Source: Comamonas sp. lk
GTDB taxonomy: Bacteria > Pseudomonadota > Gammaproteobacteria > Burkholderiales > Burkholderiaceae_C
Length of the DNA: 64,000 nucleotides
Assembly: GCF_900564145.1 (NCBI RefSeq)
Contig: NZ_UOOB01000001.1
Span: 2,296,754-2,360,753 of the forward strand
Direction: 5' to 3'
Below are positions 7,728 through 15,089 of the stretch, piece after piece. The notes beneath the pieces were generated by a model, which worked only from the letters and a program-made list of their open reading frames with translations, had not been told where the DNA came from and ran no database searches. A program made the position numbers and the translations under genes. How positions within the stretch are numbered: the stretch's first letter is position 1; the number at the start of each line of letters is the position of its first letter.

Positions 7728-8920
7728 CACTCCCCCTTTGCTGCCGCGATAGCGGCGTCATCTTCCAAATGCAGCGGCCCCGTGCAGTACGGGTCGCGCT
7801 CGATGCGCGCCATGGCTGCACGAATCGCCCGTCGTGGTTGATCGCCGTAGATCTCCGAAACCACGCGCTCACGCGGCTCGCTCATGTGGTGCTGCACTGT
7901 TCGCCAGCCCACATCCTCCCCGTCGCTGGTAGTGAAGCAGCGCAGGTCAATGCACTGGTCTTGGAGAAAGGCCAGCAGCTCCGCATCCAGCGCGCCTGCC
8001 TGCGCCTGGGGTACGGCAAACAATGGCGTGGTGAACTTTCCAGCAGGCGTGATTCGGGAGGGCAGGTATCGGCCGGCGTTGAGAGAGTCAGGGCCGTCTG
8101 GGTCACGGTGGTGGTCGAGCTGCTCTTTGCTGACATACAGAACAGGCGCTTGCTCTGCTGCCTGCGCGGGGAGTCCGGTAGCAGTAGCCAGCAGGGCGCG
8201 CACTGAGCCTTCTGAGTAGAGATTGCGAATAGGCCACTTGCCAGATTCGACGGTTGCTTGCTTGTGCCGAGCATCAACAAAGCCATGCCATTCGCCGTCA
8301 TTGCCTTGAAACTCCATGGCGTCAGGCTCAGGCAGCACTGGCGCGGCTGCTGGCGCTGCCTGCACAGGGGCTGTGCGCTGGGCGCGGTCGGCGTCAACGT
8401 AGGCGCGCATCTGGTCTGCGGAATAAAGGCTTGTTCCGCCTGCGGGTGCGGGATCGCCAAAATCTACCTCGAGGCGGCCATTCATGAAGTCCACAACTTC
8501 AGCGGTGGATGATGGCAGATACGGGTATTCCGTAGGCTCCTGAATCTGGTGCAAGTACTGGCTACTTGGTGCGGCTCGGACAGCGAGGATGCGCAGGTCG
8601 CGCTTGATCCAGTCATCTGCTTGGAACACAGCCTGCCGAGCTGACTCAATCTGCTCGGGGTCGCCTTGTTTACGCGCTTCGTGATGCGAGATGACCTTGA
8701 CTGCGTGATCGCCGATGCGCTCGATGATCTCTTCAATCAGCTCCTCAATTGCTTCAGGTGTAGATGCGCGCAATAGGGCATGGCCGGCCTTAAATGCCGT
8801 GCGGCCGTAGCTCAGCAGGTGCTGTCGGTCCTGGCCGGTGACAAGGTTCAGGCTGAACGGCGCCATGAGCAGCGACAGGTGAATATCGTCGCCAGGGGTC
8901 ATCTTGATAGGTTGCTTCAT
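7727..8920 (-). CDS. Hypothetical phage protein, 397 residues
   Basis: Long hypothetical protein starting MKQPIKMTPGDDIHLSLL after GGGAGCC. The first ~130 residues are helical and charged (EAIEELIEEIIERIGDHAVKVISHHEARKQ). A Pro/Ala-rich linker follows (TAPVQAAPAAAPVLPEPDA), then a C-terminal part with many aromatic residues, including WHGFVDARHKQATVESGKWP. The modular look (helical head, flexible linker, compact tail) is typical of mosaic phage proteins, and parts resemble sequences that recur in Burkholderiales prophages. No catalytic motif is visible. The gene is preceded by one of the six GC hairpins. Confidence 0.6.
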   Translation of the reverse strand: MKQPIKMTPGDDIHLSLLMAPFSLNLVTGQDRQHLLSYGRTAFKAGHALLRASTPEAIEELIEEIIERIGDHAVKVISHHEARKQGDPEQIESARQAVFQADDWIKRDLRILAVRAAPSSQYLHQIQEPTEYPYLPSSTAEVVDFMNGRLEVDFGDPAPAGGTSLYSADQMRAYVDADRAQRTAPVQAAPAAAPVLPEPDAMEFQGNDGEWHGFVDARHKQATVESGKWPIRNLYSEGSVRALLATATGLPAQAAEQAPVLYVSKEQLDHHRDPDGPDSLNAGRYLPSRITPAGKFTTPLFAVPQAQAGALDAELLAFLQDQCIDLRCFTTSDGEDVGWRTVQHHMSEPRERVVSEIYGDQPRRAIRAAMARIERDPYCTGPLHLEDDAAIAAAKGE

Positions 8921-8944
8921 AAGGGTGGCTCCCAGAATGAGAAA

Positions 8945-8962
8945 AGCCCGCGGCGGCGGGCT
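8945..8962 (-). terminator. Prophage intergenic hairpin 2
   Basis: AGCCCGC/GCGGGCT with a 4-nt loop, followed on the minus strand by TTTTC and, 15 nt on, the GGGAGCC ribosome site of the next phage gene. Confidence 0.65.
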
Positions 8963-8989
8963 GGAGTGATTGCTTGAATTCGGGTTCGG

Positions 8990-9529
8990 CTACCACTTGC
9001 CGAAGGCTTCGGGCTTGTCGTTGACCGACAGCATCCCCGACAGCTCGTCGGCATGCACGCTTTTTGCCTCGATGGCGACGGGATAGTCTTCGGAGTCCAG
9101 CAGATCGGGGTCGGGCGCGGCCTGATACGCGGCCACAAAGCGGCCCATCCAATCCATGGCATCGGCTGAGCTGGTGGCCGTGTAGCGGCGAACGCCGTCA
9201 ACGATCAGCAGCCACACGGGCACCTTTTCAACCTGCGCTAACTTGTGCAGGCGCTCGTTTGCCAGCTCCACACAGCAGCGCAACTGACCCCGGTCCATGT
9301 CGACCAAGAAATCCGGGGTGGATGGCTTTTTGAGGACAGGGGCTAGCTGATAGCCGATCCAGGCGTAGTCGCACTTCTCATTGCGATAGTGGGGGCCGTT
9401 GCGGTCCTTCCTCACCAGCTCTGCGATTTCATCGACGGTCCCGTCTAAGCCAACGTAGCGTTTGGCGTGGCGCGCATAGGCAGTTTCAAAGTCCTCACGC
9501 AACTTTTTCAGTTCTTGCCAGGTAAGCAT
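8990..9529 (-). CDS. Hypothetical phage protein, 179 residues
   Basis: Starts MLTWQELKKLREDFETAYARH behind CTGGAGCCCT. It has an N-terminal helical segment, a middle part with KCDYAWIGYQLAPVL and PDFLVDMDRGQLRCCVELAN, and a beta-rich stretch VPVWLLIVDGVRRYTATSS. The alternation of strand and helix suggests a compact alpha/beta fold. No known family is recognised and no active-site pattern stands out. Position between two GC hairpins in the minus-strand phage run supports its being a real gene. Confidence 0.6.
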   Translation of the reverse strand: MLTWQELKKLREDFETAYARHAKRYVGLDGTVDEIAELVRKDRNGPHYRNEKCDYAWIGYQLAPVLKKPSTPDFLVDMDRGQLRCCVELANERLHKLAQVEKVPVWLLIVDGVRRYTATSSADAMDWMGRFVAAYQAAPDPDLLDSEDYPVAIEAKSVHADELSGMLSVNDKPEAFGKW

Positions 9530-9548
9530 AGGGCTCCAGAAAGCAAAA

Positions 9549-9568
9549 AGCCCGCTCAGTGGCGGGCT
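9549..9568 (-). terminator. Prophage intergenic hairpin 3
   Basis: AGCCCGC/GCGGGCT with loop TCAGTG, the same loop as hairpin 1; on the minus strand TTTTTGC and the CTGGAG ribosome site of the next gene follow. Confidence 0.65.
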
Positions 9569-9622
9569 CGAGTTATTGAATAGGACTGCGCAGCGTGAGC
9601 TGGGCGCCCCTGAAGAAGAACG

Positions 9623-10837
9623 CTAACTAGTGAGTGGTGCCAGAGCTTCGCCTATAGGCAGCGTGTCCTCAAAGTGGATATCCGGATAGGTTATGCCTGA
9701 CACATGTACGCAATCGCGGCCGGCATTTTTTGCGCTATAGAGAAGTTCGTCGGCTCTCTTTAAGGAGTGTTCCAACTCCGATGAATCTGTGATCGAGGCG
9801 ATGCCAAAGCTAAGGGTCAAAGGGTGGCCTGTGGGCAAAAGCGCGTTGTCAGAGCGAAGCTCAAGCTGGATTCTCTGAGCTACGTTTGTAGCACTCTGCG
9901 GACTGATTCCTGTCAATAGCAGCACAAACTCTTCCCCACCGAACCGAGCTACCAAGTCTTGGTTGCGAACATTACGCTGCAAAGTCGCGGAGACTAGTTT
10001 GAGTACTTCATCGCCGCGGTCGTGCCCCCAGGTGTCATTGATGCGTTTGAAGTGATCGATATCCGCAGTCAAAACAGCCATGGGATAAAGCCGCCTATTC
10101 GCAAGACGTCGCTGAGCAACTTCATGAAAGGCACGCCGGTTCAAGACTTTCGTCAGTGCATCATGGTCACGCTCATCGCGCAGTTGATTGACCGTTTCCT
10201 TCATGGCAATCGCCACTGTCAGAACAGTAAAAATCATTGCGAAAACCAGAATGCTCATTGAGGAGATCAGCCAATATGCTGACTGAGTGTATTCAGCCAT
10301 TCCTGTGTTCCGATTGAGGGTTATGAGAAAAGGTCTTGTGAAAGTAAAGGATGTGAAAATTACCGCAAGCCCGAGCAATATGCGATCAAGCCAATCTCTG
10401 GCACTCCCAGTCCTGAACGCAGAAAGGATTGGTAGCAGCATAACGAGTCCCGTTGCTGCGCTGAGTACATGCAAACGTGCTTGGAGGCTTGGTTCAGATT
10501 GGCTGTAGTGGAACAGTGCCGCCATTGTTACTAGGTAAATTAACAATGCAGATTTGGGTTGTGTAGAAACCCTCCATCGCTCAGCCCAACTCATTGTTAG
10601 AAACCAAGCGCCTAGCAGATACAGCGTCCCAGTGAGTAGCGCGTAGCGATTGAGTTTCTCAAACGACGCGTAGCTTTGAAAACTGACTGGAATTATAGAA
10701 AATGCATAAGAGCAGCTTTGCCAAAGTAAAAATTTATGCTGACGAAGGAAAATCCAACAGATAGCAAGTAGACCAGCCAAAAGCAAAATGGTCATTGACG
10801 GGGCGAACACAAAGATTTGGTCTTTTACTTCGGACAT
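9623..10837 (-). CDS. Membrane-bound diguanylate cyclase (GGDEF domain)
   Basis: Makes the second messenger cyclic di-GMP from two GTP. Residues 1-~215 contain six to seven hydrophobic helices (for example MTILLLAGLLAICWIF and ILVFAMIFTVLTVAIAM), a membrane sensor of MASE-like layout that I cannot assign further. A short linker leads to the GGDEF domain from about residue 225: DALTKVLNRRAFHE, ADIDHFKRINDTWGHDRGDE, and the active-site loop RFGGEEFVLLL, all intact, so activity is expected. No RxxD inhibitory site is evident just before GGEEF (ARFGGEEF). No EAL domain. It lies inside the prophage arm, transcribed with it, which is unusual cargo. Confidence 0.92.
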   Translation of the reverse strand: MSEVKDQIFVFAPSMTILLLAGLLAICWIFLRQHKFLLWQSCSYAFSIIPVSFQSYASFEKLNRYALLTGTLYLLGAWFLTMSWAERWRVSTQPKSALLIYLVTMAALFHYSQSEPSLQARLHVLSAATGLVMLLPILSAFRTGSARDWLDRILLGLAVIFTSFTFTRPFLITLNRNTGMAEYTQSAYWLISSMSILVFAMIFTVLTVAIAMKETVNQLRDERDHDALTKVLNRRAFHEVAQRRLANRRLYPMAVLTADIDHFKRINDTWGHDRGDEVLKLVSATLQRNVRNQDLVARFGGEEFVLLLTGISPQSATNVAQRIQLELRSDNALLPTGHPLTLSFGIASITDSSELEHSLKRADELLYSAKNAGRDCVHVSGITYPDIHFEDTLPIGEALAPLTS

Positions 10838-11141
10838 GAATTTTTGTGTAGGAAATATTTACCATTAACTGTAAGCGGATGCCGTAATTCATAATCTAAA
10901 GTGCTAGGCTTGCGGTGCTTGTGGCTCCTCTTTCAACTGTTGTTAACAATAGAAACTAAATGCAAGTGTATGAAAATTAAATACGTGATATTCCCTTGGA
11001 GCATTGGTGTTTGCCACTTGTCGACAGTAAATTTTCAGCAATTCAAGGGTTGACCCTTGTTATGGGCATGGGGTGATAAGCAGTTTCAGTGTGCTATTCC
11101 TTTTCGATGGTGCCGACCCATTTGCTCGTTACGCAAGGCAT
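10838..11141. other. AT-rich intergenic stretch without gene
   Basis: About 300 bases with no convincing coding frame. It is visibly more AT-rich than its surroundings, with runs such as GAAAATTAAATACG, so it may hold the promoter of the diguanylate cyclase gene, but no site can be assigned with confidence. Confidence 0.5.
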
Positions 11142-11540
11142 TCAAGAGACCACTTTTTTAATTTCTTGGATCTGGACGTCTATCCATCCAGCCTTCATGG
11201 CCAGCTCCTTGCACTGCTGGGCAGCTTCTTGCAGGCTATAAGGCTTACTGCGCACGGCTGAGCGCTTTGCTTTGCGCAGCCAGGCCTGCTCGTCAAAGTC
11301 TTCTACCGGTTTGCCGCCTGCTTTGCGTGCCATGACTTGCAATCGCGCATGCTCTTCCTTTGCTTTGGACAGGGCTTCGGGTGGGATTCCAGTGACGCGC
11401 CAGCCTTTATGCGCAGACACCTGGTCAGCCTTTGCGGCCACGCGCTTTTGGCGCTCCTGCTCCAGGGCTTCGGCGCGCATGGCAGCCATCCGGCTGGGTG
11501 AAATGGCTTTGCCATGGACATTCACGTAAGACAGGCTCAT
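11142..11540 (-). CDS. Hypothetical phage protein, highly charged
   Basis: 132-residue protein starting MSLSYVNVHGKAISPSRMAAMR, with GGAG eight bases before the ATG (an upstream TTG is rejected). It is rich in Lys, Arg, Glu and Ala and appears largely helical (AALEQERQKRVAAKADQ-type segments), and ends with a Trp-containing motif KAGWIDVQIQEIKKVV. This composition suggests a nucleic-acid-binding or coiled-coil protein. It follows rdgC in the transcription direction, separated by a GC hairpin, so it may share its recombination context. No family recognised. Confidence 0.6.
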   Translation of the reverse strand: MSLSYVNVHGKAISPSRMAAMRAEALEQERQKRVAAKADQVSAHKGWRVTGIPPEALSKAKEEHARLQVMARKAGGKPVEDFDEQAWLRKAKRSAVRSKPYSLQEAAQQCKELAMKAGWIDVQIQEIKKVVS

Positions 11541-11558
11541 GGGAGACTCCAAAGAAAA

Positions 11559-11578
11559 AGCCCGCGGCGTTGCGGGCT
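11559..11578 (-). terminator. Prophage intergenic hairpin 4
   Basis: AGCCCGC/GCGGGCT with a 6-nt loop; on the minus strand followed by TTTTTC and the GGAGTCTCCC ribosome site of the next gene. Confidence 0.65.
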
Positions 11579-11597
11579 TGGGGTTGTGGTGGCGGCC

Positions 11598-12584
11598 TTA
11601 AAACGGGTCTTCGCCTGGGACGGTATCGGTAGGTGCAACCTTCGATCCGGTGGTGCTGGCGTTGGCAGCTAGTGAGGCGGGTAGGTCGCCCAGGCCGGTG
11701 CGGCCTTCGCCGCCCAGGGCTTCGATCAGGTCAGGAATCAGGCGCGACAACTCACCCGTGGCAATGGTCACATCGGTATCAAAGCCGCCATCGTCCTGGC
11801 CGTTGCCGTCCATGACCGCATCCAGCAGCGCGATGTTCTTGATCTGCAGGCCTTCGGTCAGCACAAAGCTCACGCGGTCGTCCCAGGTCATTGCCAGCTT
11901 GGTCGGCAGCTTGCCGTGCTCGATGTGCTGGCGCACTTCATCAATATCCAGCGGGTGTCGGGCGTAGCGCACCACGGCCTTGGATTCGTCGGTTGCTTTC
12001 AGCTCTGTTTCGCGGTCTGCGGTGAAGCCCGCTGGCGGCTCCTGCGTCATCAGCCAGTGCGCCATGGCCGCCTGTGGGCTGGTCTGCGTGTCCAGTAGTG
12101 CCAGGCTAAAGCCAGTCAGGCCTTCCACCAGCAGCGTGACAACCTCATCGGCGCGGCCCTGGGCGCTGGTATCGAGCACCAGGGTGCGCGCCTGCGGATC
12201 GATCCAGACCCACATACTGCTCTGCTTGGTGAAGGCCATGGGCAGCAGATCCAGCTTGGCTTCATCCTTGAGTTCGCGCTTTTCTTTCTTCCCGGGCTTA
12301 CGGCCCTCGGTGGCCTCGATGTGCGCGGCCTTTTCATTGACCTTGCGATTGAGCACGCTGGCCGGCAGCATTTTGGATTCGCTCATGAAGCGCATCACCC
12401 ATTGACCGGCGACTGACTCGGCCAGCAGGCCATGGGCCTCGCTGCGTGGTGATGTCCAGCCCACGCTGCGCTCCTGTGTGGCGCCACATTCGGCAAACAC
12501 CGTCTTTTGCAGCGCATCTTCCAGCGTCTGAAGGTCGCCTTGCCAGCTCTCGGCAATGCGGTAAATGATCATGCTCTTGAACAT
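11598..12584 (-). CDS. rdgC: Recombination-associated protein RdgC
   Basis: Ring-forming DNA-binding protein that modulates RecA-dependent recombination. The N-terminus MFKSMIIYRIAESWQGDL, then ECGATQERSVGWTSPRSEAHG and GQWVMRFMSESKMLPASV, matches RdgC strongly; total 328 residues versus about 300 for E. coli, the excess being a Gly/Ala/Thr tail (GKVAPTDT-type). The central MAFTKQSSMWVWIDP segment is also typical. RdgC is usually a core chromosomal gene; here it lies within the prophage arm, where several phages carry their own copy. A second, chromosomal copy probably exists elsewhere. Confidence 0.93.
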   Translation of the reverse strand: MFKSMIIYRIAESWQGDLQTLEDALQKTVFAECGATQERSVGWTSPRSEAHGLLAESVAGQWVMRFMSESKMLPASVLNRKVNEKAAHIEATEGRKPGKKEKRELKDEAKLDLLPMAFTKQSSMWVWIDPQARTLVLDTSAQGRADEVVTLLVEGLTGFSLALLDTQTSPQAAMAHWLMTQEPPAGFTADRETELKATDESKAVVRYARHPLDIDEVRQHIEHGKLPTKLAMTWDDRVSFVLTEGLQIKNIALLDAVMDGNGQDDGGFDTDVTIATGELSRLIPDLIEALGGEGRTGLGDLPASLAANASTTGSKVAPTDTVPGEDPF

Positions 12585-12604
12585 TGGAGCTCCAGAAATG
12601 CGAA

Positions 12605-12622
12605 ACCCGCTTGTCAGCGGGC
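12605..12622 (-). terminator. Prophage intergenic hairpin 5
   Basis: CCCGC/GCGGG with loop TTGTCA, weaker than the others; on the minus strand GTTTCGCATTTCTGGAGCTCC and the rdgC ATG follow. Confidence 0.5.
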
Positions 12623-12646
12623 GGGTGAGTGGGGAAAGAGCGCGGC

Positions 12647-12922
12647 TCAGTGCTTGCTGAGGGGCTGCTCGTTTTTGCGGAGAGCTGATAGCGCATGGAG
12701 GTGCAGGACCAGGGCGCTGCAGAGCAGCGGGAAGTCGGCAGCGTCGATGTAAATGGCACCGCGCTCCTTGCGGGACTCGATGCCAAGATCAATCAGATTG
12801 CCGCCATTGACATGCAGCATGGCCAGGGTGGCGTTGATTTCGCCCAATTTCATGGTTTGGCCGCTTGCGATATGGGCCTTGAATTCGTCCTCGGACAGCT
12901 CGGAGAGTTTTGTGCGGCTCAT
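12647..12922 (-). CDS. Hypothetical phage protein, 91 residues
   Basis: Small protein MSRTKLSELSEDEFKAHIAS... with an acidic helical start, a glycine-rich turn HVNGGNLIDLGIESR and a leucine/histidine-rich helix LLCSALVLHLHALSAL near the end. The ribosome site before the ATG is weak. No recognised domain. Located directly upstream of rdgC in the phage transcript; early genes in this position often encode recombination accessory or anti-nuclease factors, but nothing in the sequence demonstrates that. Confidence 0.55.
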   Translation of the reverse strand: MSRTKLSELSEDEFKAHIASGQTMKLGEINATLAMLHVNGGNLIDLGIESRKERGAIYIDAADFPLLCSALVLHLHALSALRKNEQPLSKH

Positions 12923-12935
12923 GGCTGGTCGAGGT

Positions 12936-13025
12936 TCAAAGCGGCGCGCCGCTGATGATCAGGGCGCACGCGAGGGAGAGGGCCGCGATGCCAGAGGCAA
13001 CCAGCAGATTGAATAGGGTGCTCAT
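12936..13025 (-). CDS. Small membrane peptide (29 residues)
   Basis: Short frame MSTLFNLLVASGIAALSLAC... ending GAPL, almost entirely one hydrophobic helix. The ATG overlaps the stop of the upstream frame (ATGAG), a coupling arrangement common in phage small-protein genes, and it fills an otherwise empty gap between two genes. It may be a holin-like or inhibitory micro-protein; this is speculation. Confidence 0.4.
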   Translation of the reverse strand: MSTLFNLLVASGIAALSLACALIISGAPL

Positions 13026-13234
13026 GGGAGTTCTCGCAGGCATTCGTGGGTAGAAGCGTTGATCCAGATGGCCGAGTGGCCTGGAGGGCAGACGCCTGCG
13101 GGAACGGCCTTGGCAAGCATGGGCGCCGGTGCGTGATGTGGCTTGGCATCTGTTTTGGCCGCGATGGCACCCACGGCGATGGTGATCAGGGCTCCGATGA
13201 GCCAGGCGCTGGATTGGAGACTCCCGAGAAACAA
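13022..13234 (-). CDS. Possible small exported phage protein
   Basis: Frame of about 70 residues containing a hydrophobic helix WLIGALITIAVGAIAAKT, followed by a Pro/Ala/His-rich segment and a C-terminal domain with two Cys (GVCPPGHSAIWINASTHECL), likely disulphide-bonded outside the membrane. The start is unclear: TTG at 13234 is the nearest in-frame start but lies at the edge of the GC hairpin, while the GGGAGTCTCC ribosome-like sequence points to a codon near 13215 where no standard start exists. Possibly a decayed gene. It overlaps the following micro-ORF. Confidence 0.42.
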   Translation of the reverse strand: MFLGSLQSSAWLIGALITIAVGAIAAKTDAKPHHAPAPMLAKAVPAGVCPPGHSAIWINASTHECLRELP

Positions 13235-13237
13235 AAA

Positions 13238-13257
13238 AGCCCGCGTGAGTGCGGGCT
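13238..13257 (-). terminator. Prophage intergenic hairpin 6
   Basis: AGCCCGC/GCGGGCT with loop GTGAGT; on the minus strand TTTTTTGTTTCTCGGGAGTCTCC follows, the same layout as the other five. Confidence 0.65.
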
Positions 13258-13434
13258 GAGAGGGGTGAATAAAGATCCGGTGCCCTTTCGGGACCACGTG
13301 TGGCGGTATGGGCAAAGAGGAAACACTGGAGTTCAGGTGTCTGTGTCTCATTTATGCTGGGATCAAGAGACTGAAATAATCACCACGAGATTTGTTGAGA
13401 CGATTGCTTGTTTTTGTGACCTTGGGAGGGGGCG

Positions 13435-14127
13435 ATGAAAACATTGCTATCTGCGGTCGCAGTAGCCGCAATTCTTGTTTCTCCTGGGCAAGCACTAGCA
13501 GGTGCTACCGAAAAGGTGGCAATTCCTAGAGCTAATGTGGTTGAAAAAGAAACCGGTCCCGTCGGTGTTGGCCCTTTAAAACTTGGGATGAGCAAAGCTG
13601 ACGTTGAGGCCCAGAATTTTGGAGAGATGTATTTGGCATCTCGATTGCTCCGGTCGTTCAACAAAAATTCGGAGCAAGTTCCGGGTGTAGAGCGATACGT
13701 AAGCAAGTTGGGAACGTCGTTCTCATCCTCTCCAATTGATCTCAGCCTTGTCTTCAAGAATGGCGCGCTTACCACCATTACTGTGTTTGCAAGACGGCAG
13801 AGCTCAGTGATTACGACCTTGGCTGCCCAGGTGCTCTCTAAGTTTGGTGAAGGCAAGTTCTCGGATTCAACCTATGAAACTCCCTGTGGGTTTCTTAACG
13901 GGGAGACGCTGTTTGCCAAAACCGGAGACGTCAACCAGGTTTGGAAAACCAAGGGTGTCGATCACAAGACGATCCAAACTACCTTCACAAGAGCGCGTCT
14001 AGACACCTGCTCGGCCCGGCTACATGGGGATGAATTAATTGGGGTAACTTTGGAGTACCTGACCGTTGAATTGCTCCAAAGTGTGAGTCCAGTTTTTGGC
14101 GATAGCAAAGCGTTTGCTGGGCGTTAG
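13435..14127 (+). CDS. Secreted protein of unknown function, 230 residues
   Basis: Plus-strand gene amid minus-strand phage genes, with a good GGGAGG site before its ATG. The N-terminus MKTLLSAVAVAAILVSPGQALA is a clear cleavable signal peptide, so the protein is periplasmic or secreted. Two Cys (TPCGFLNG and TCSARLHG) could form a disulphide. The segment VGPLKLGMSKADVEAQ resembles the start of small beta-rich periplasmic domains in which a short strand is followed by a helix. Opposite orientation suggests a lysogeny-expressed cargo (moron) gene. No family recognised. Confidence 0.65.
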   Translation: MKTLLSAVAVAAILVSPGQALAGATEKVAIPRANVVEKETGPVGVGPLKLGMSKADVEAQNFGEMYLASRLLRSFNKNSEQVPGVERYVSKLGTSFSSSPIDLSLVFKNGALTTITVFARRQSSVITTLAAQVLSKFGEGKFSDSTYETPCGFLNGETLFAKTGDVNQVWKTKGVDHKTIQTTFTRARLDTCSARLHGDELIGVTLEYLTVELLQSVSPVFGDSKAFAGR

Positions 14128-14594
14128 GTTCCTGCCGACAGCATTGCTGGCGCACCATCTGGTGTGACAACTTTCGCCATCAGCGCGGAAGCCGCGCCGA
14201 AGACCCCAATCACCGTCTGCTAAGGCCTATTCCTGTGCAGACTTACTCGCTCAAGTGGTCACGCCGGATGGCTGCCGCTTACGCCGGCAAGTCGTGATGG
14301 TTATCGCTGTGTACCCCCCAGCTTCCCAACAACTCAACAAGAGGACAGATGACCTACGTTGCGAGGCAGACTTTCACTGTTTGCAGGCGGGCGACTGCCT
14401 GTCACAAACCATCAAGAAAAAGAGCGGATCACCCGGTTTGCGGTCTGTCGGTGGCGGTATCTCGGATTACCAAACTCCACGCCCGGTTGCAGTTTTTCAG
14501 TGCCGCGCTCTTTCTTGATGGCCCCGCTTAGCCCTGCGGGGGAAGGCACATGCATGCCGCATGCTGGCTACTCGCTCACATTTCAGAATCTCCG
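14128..14594. other. Gap with a possible broken small gene
   Basis: No intact gene is convincing. An ATG at 14349 preceded by AGAGGACAG opens MTYVARQTFTV; shifting frame after about eleven codons gives GRLPVTNHQEKERITRF, so this may be a frameshifted small phage gene. The remaining sequence shows nothing I can assign. Confidence 0.35.
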
Positions 14595-14816
14595 TCAGTC
14601 TTGGGATGGCAGAAGCAGGTCATGCTCGCGGCAGTAGGCCATTTCCTCGTCGTAGTCGGTATCGGCCAACACCAGGGCGCCGTCAGGTCCGTAGATGTTT
14701 CGTGTCGGCGCGCCCATGGCTTGGCCGATGCGTTCAACACGGTAGCCGTGGCGATCCCAGCATCCGTTTGGGCTGTTGGGGCTGGCTGGCTTCTGGGAGG
14801 AGTTGGCAGCTTCCAT
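14595..14816 (-). CDS. Possible small phage protein, 73 residues
   Basis: Frame MEAANSSQKPASPNSPNGCW... with an acidic C-terminal half (GALVLADTDYDEEMAYCREHD). The coding-like composition (Asp/Glu/Tyr-rich second half, sensible codon use) is in favour; the ribosome site is poor. It follows the next frame in the same direction and lies within the prophage remnant. No function can be inferred. Confidence 0.45.
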   Translation of the reverse strand: MEAANSSQKPASPNSPNGCWDRHGYRVERIGQAMGAPTRNIYGPDGALVLADTDYDEEMAYCREHDLLLPSQD

Positions 14817-14849
14817 TGCTTTGAAATTCCGTTGGTAATGAGGTGGAGC

Positions 14850-15050
14850 CTATTCATCCAGCAGGTGCGCTTTGATGAAGGGGCCAAATAACGGGTGGTC
14901 GCCTTTTTTGTATTCCAGGCGGAGGCAGTCACCCGGATTGAAGCCACCATGCGGGGCGATATGGGCATCCACTCGAACGTCAAAACCCATGTCTCCACTG
15001 ACCACAGTTAGGTTCCAGGCTCCGCTGACGAATTGCTCGGCGCGTTTCAC
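14850..15050 (-). CDS. Phage protein fragment next to IS (66 residues or more)
   Basis: Reads KRAEQFVSGAWNLTVVSGDMG ... HGGFNPGDCLRLEYKKGDHP ... FIKAHLLDE, a plausible small beta-rich protein. The only available start is a GTG located two bases from the end of the insertion sequence, so the gene has probably lost its true 5' end to the insertion or to a deletion at its edge. It is best read as the surviving C-terminal part of a phage gene. Confidence 0.5.
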   Translation of the reverse strand: MKRAEQFVSGAWNLTVVSGDMGFDVRVDAHIAPHGGFNPGDCLRLEYKKGDHPLFGPFIKAHLLDE

Positions 15051-15052
15051 CT

Positions 15053-15089
15053 TGAATCGACCAGATTTTTTTAGATAGCTGCCAGCCTC
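15053..15089 (+). repeat. IS3 element terminal inverted repeat, left
   Basis: Begins TGAATCGACCAGATTTTT and ends CAGCCTC; pairs with the right terminus as an inverted repeat. Confidence 0.85.
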
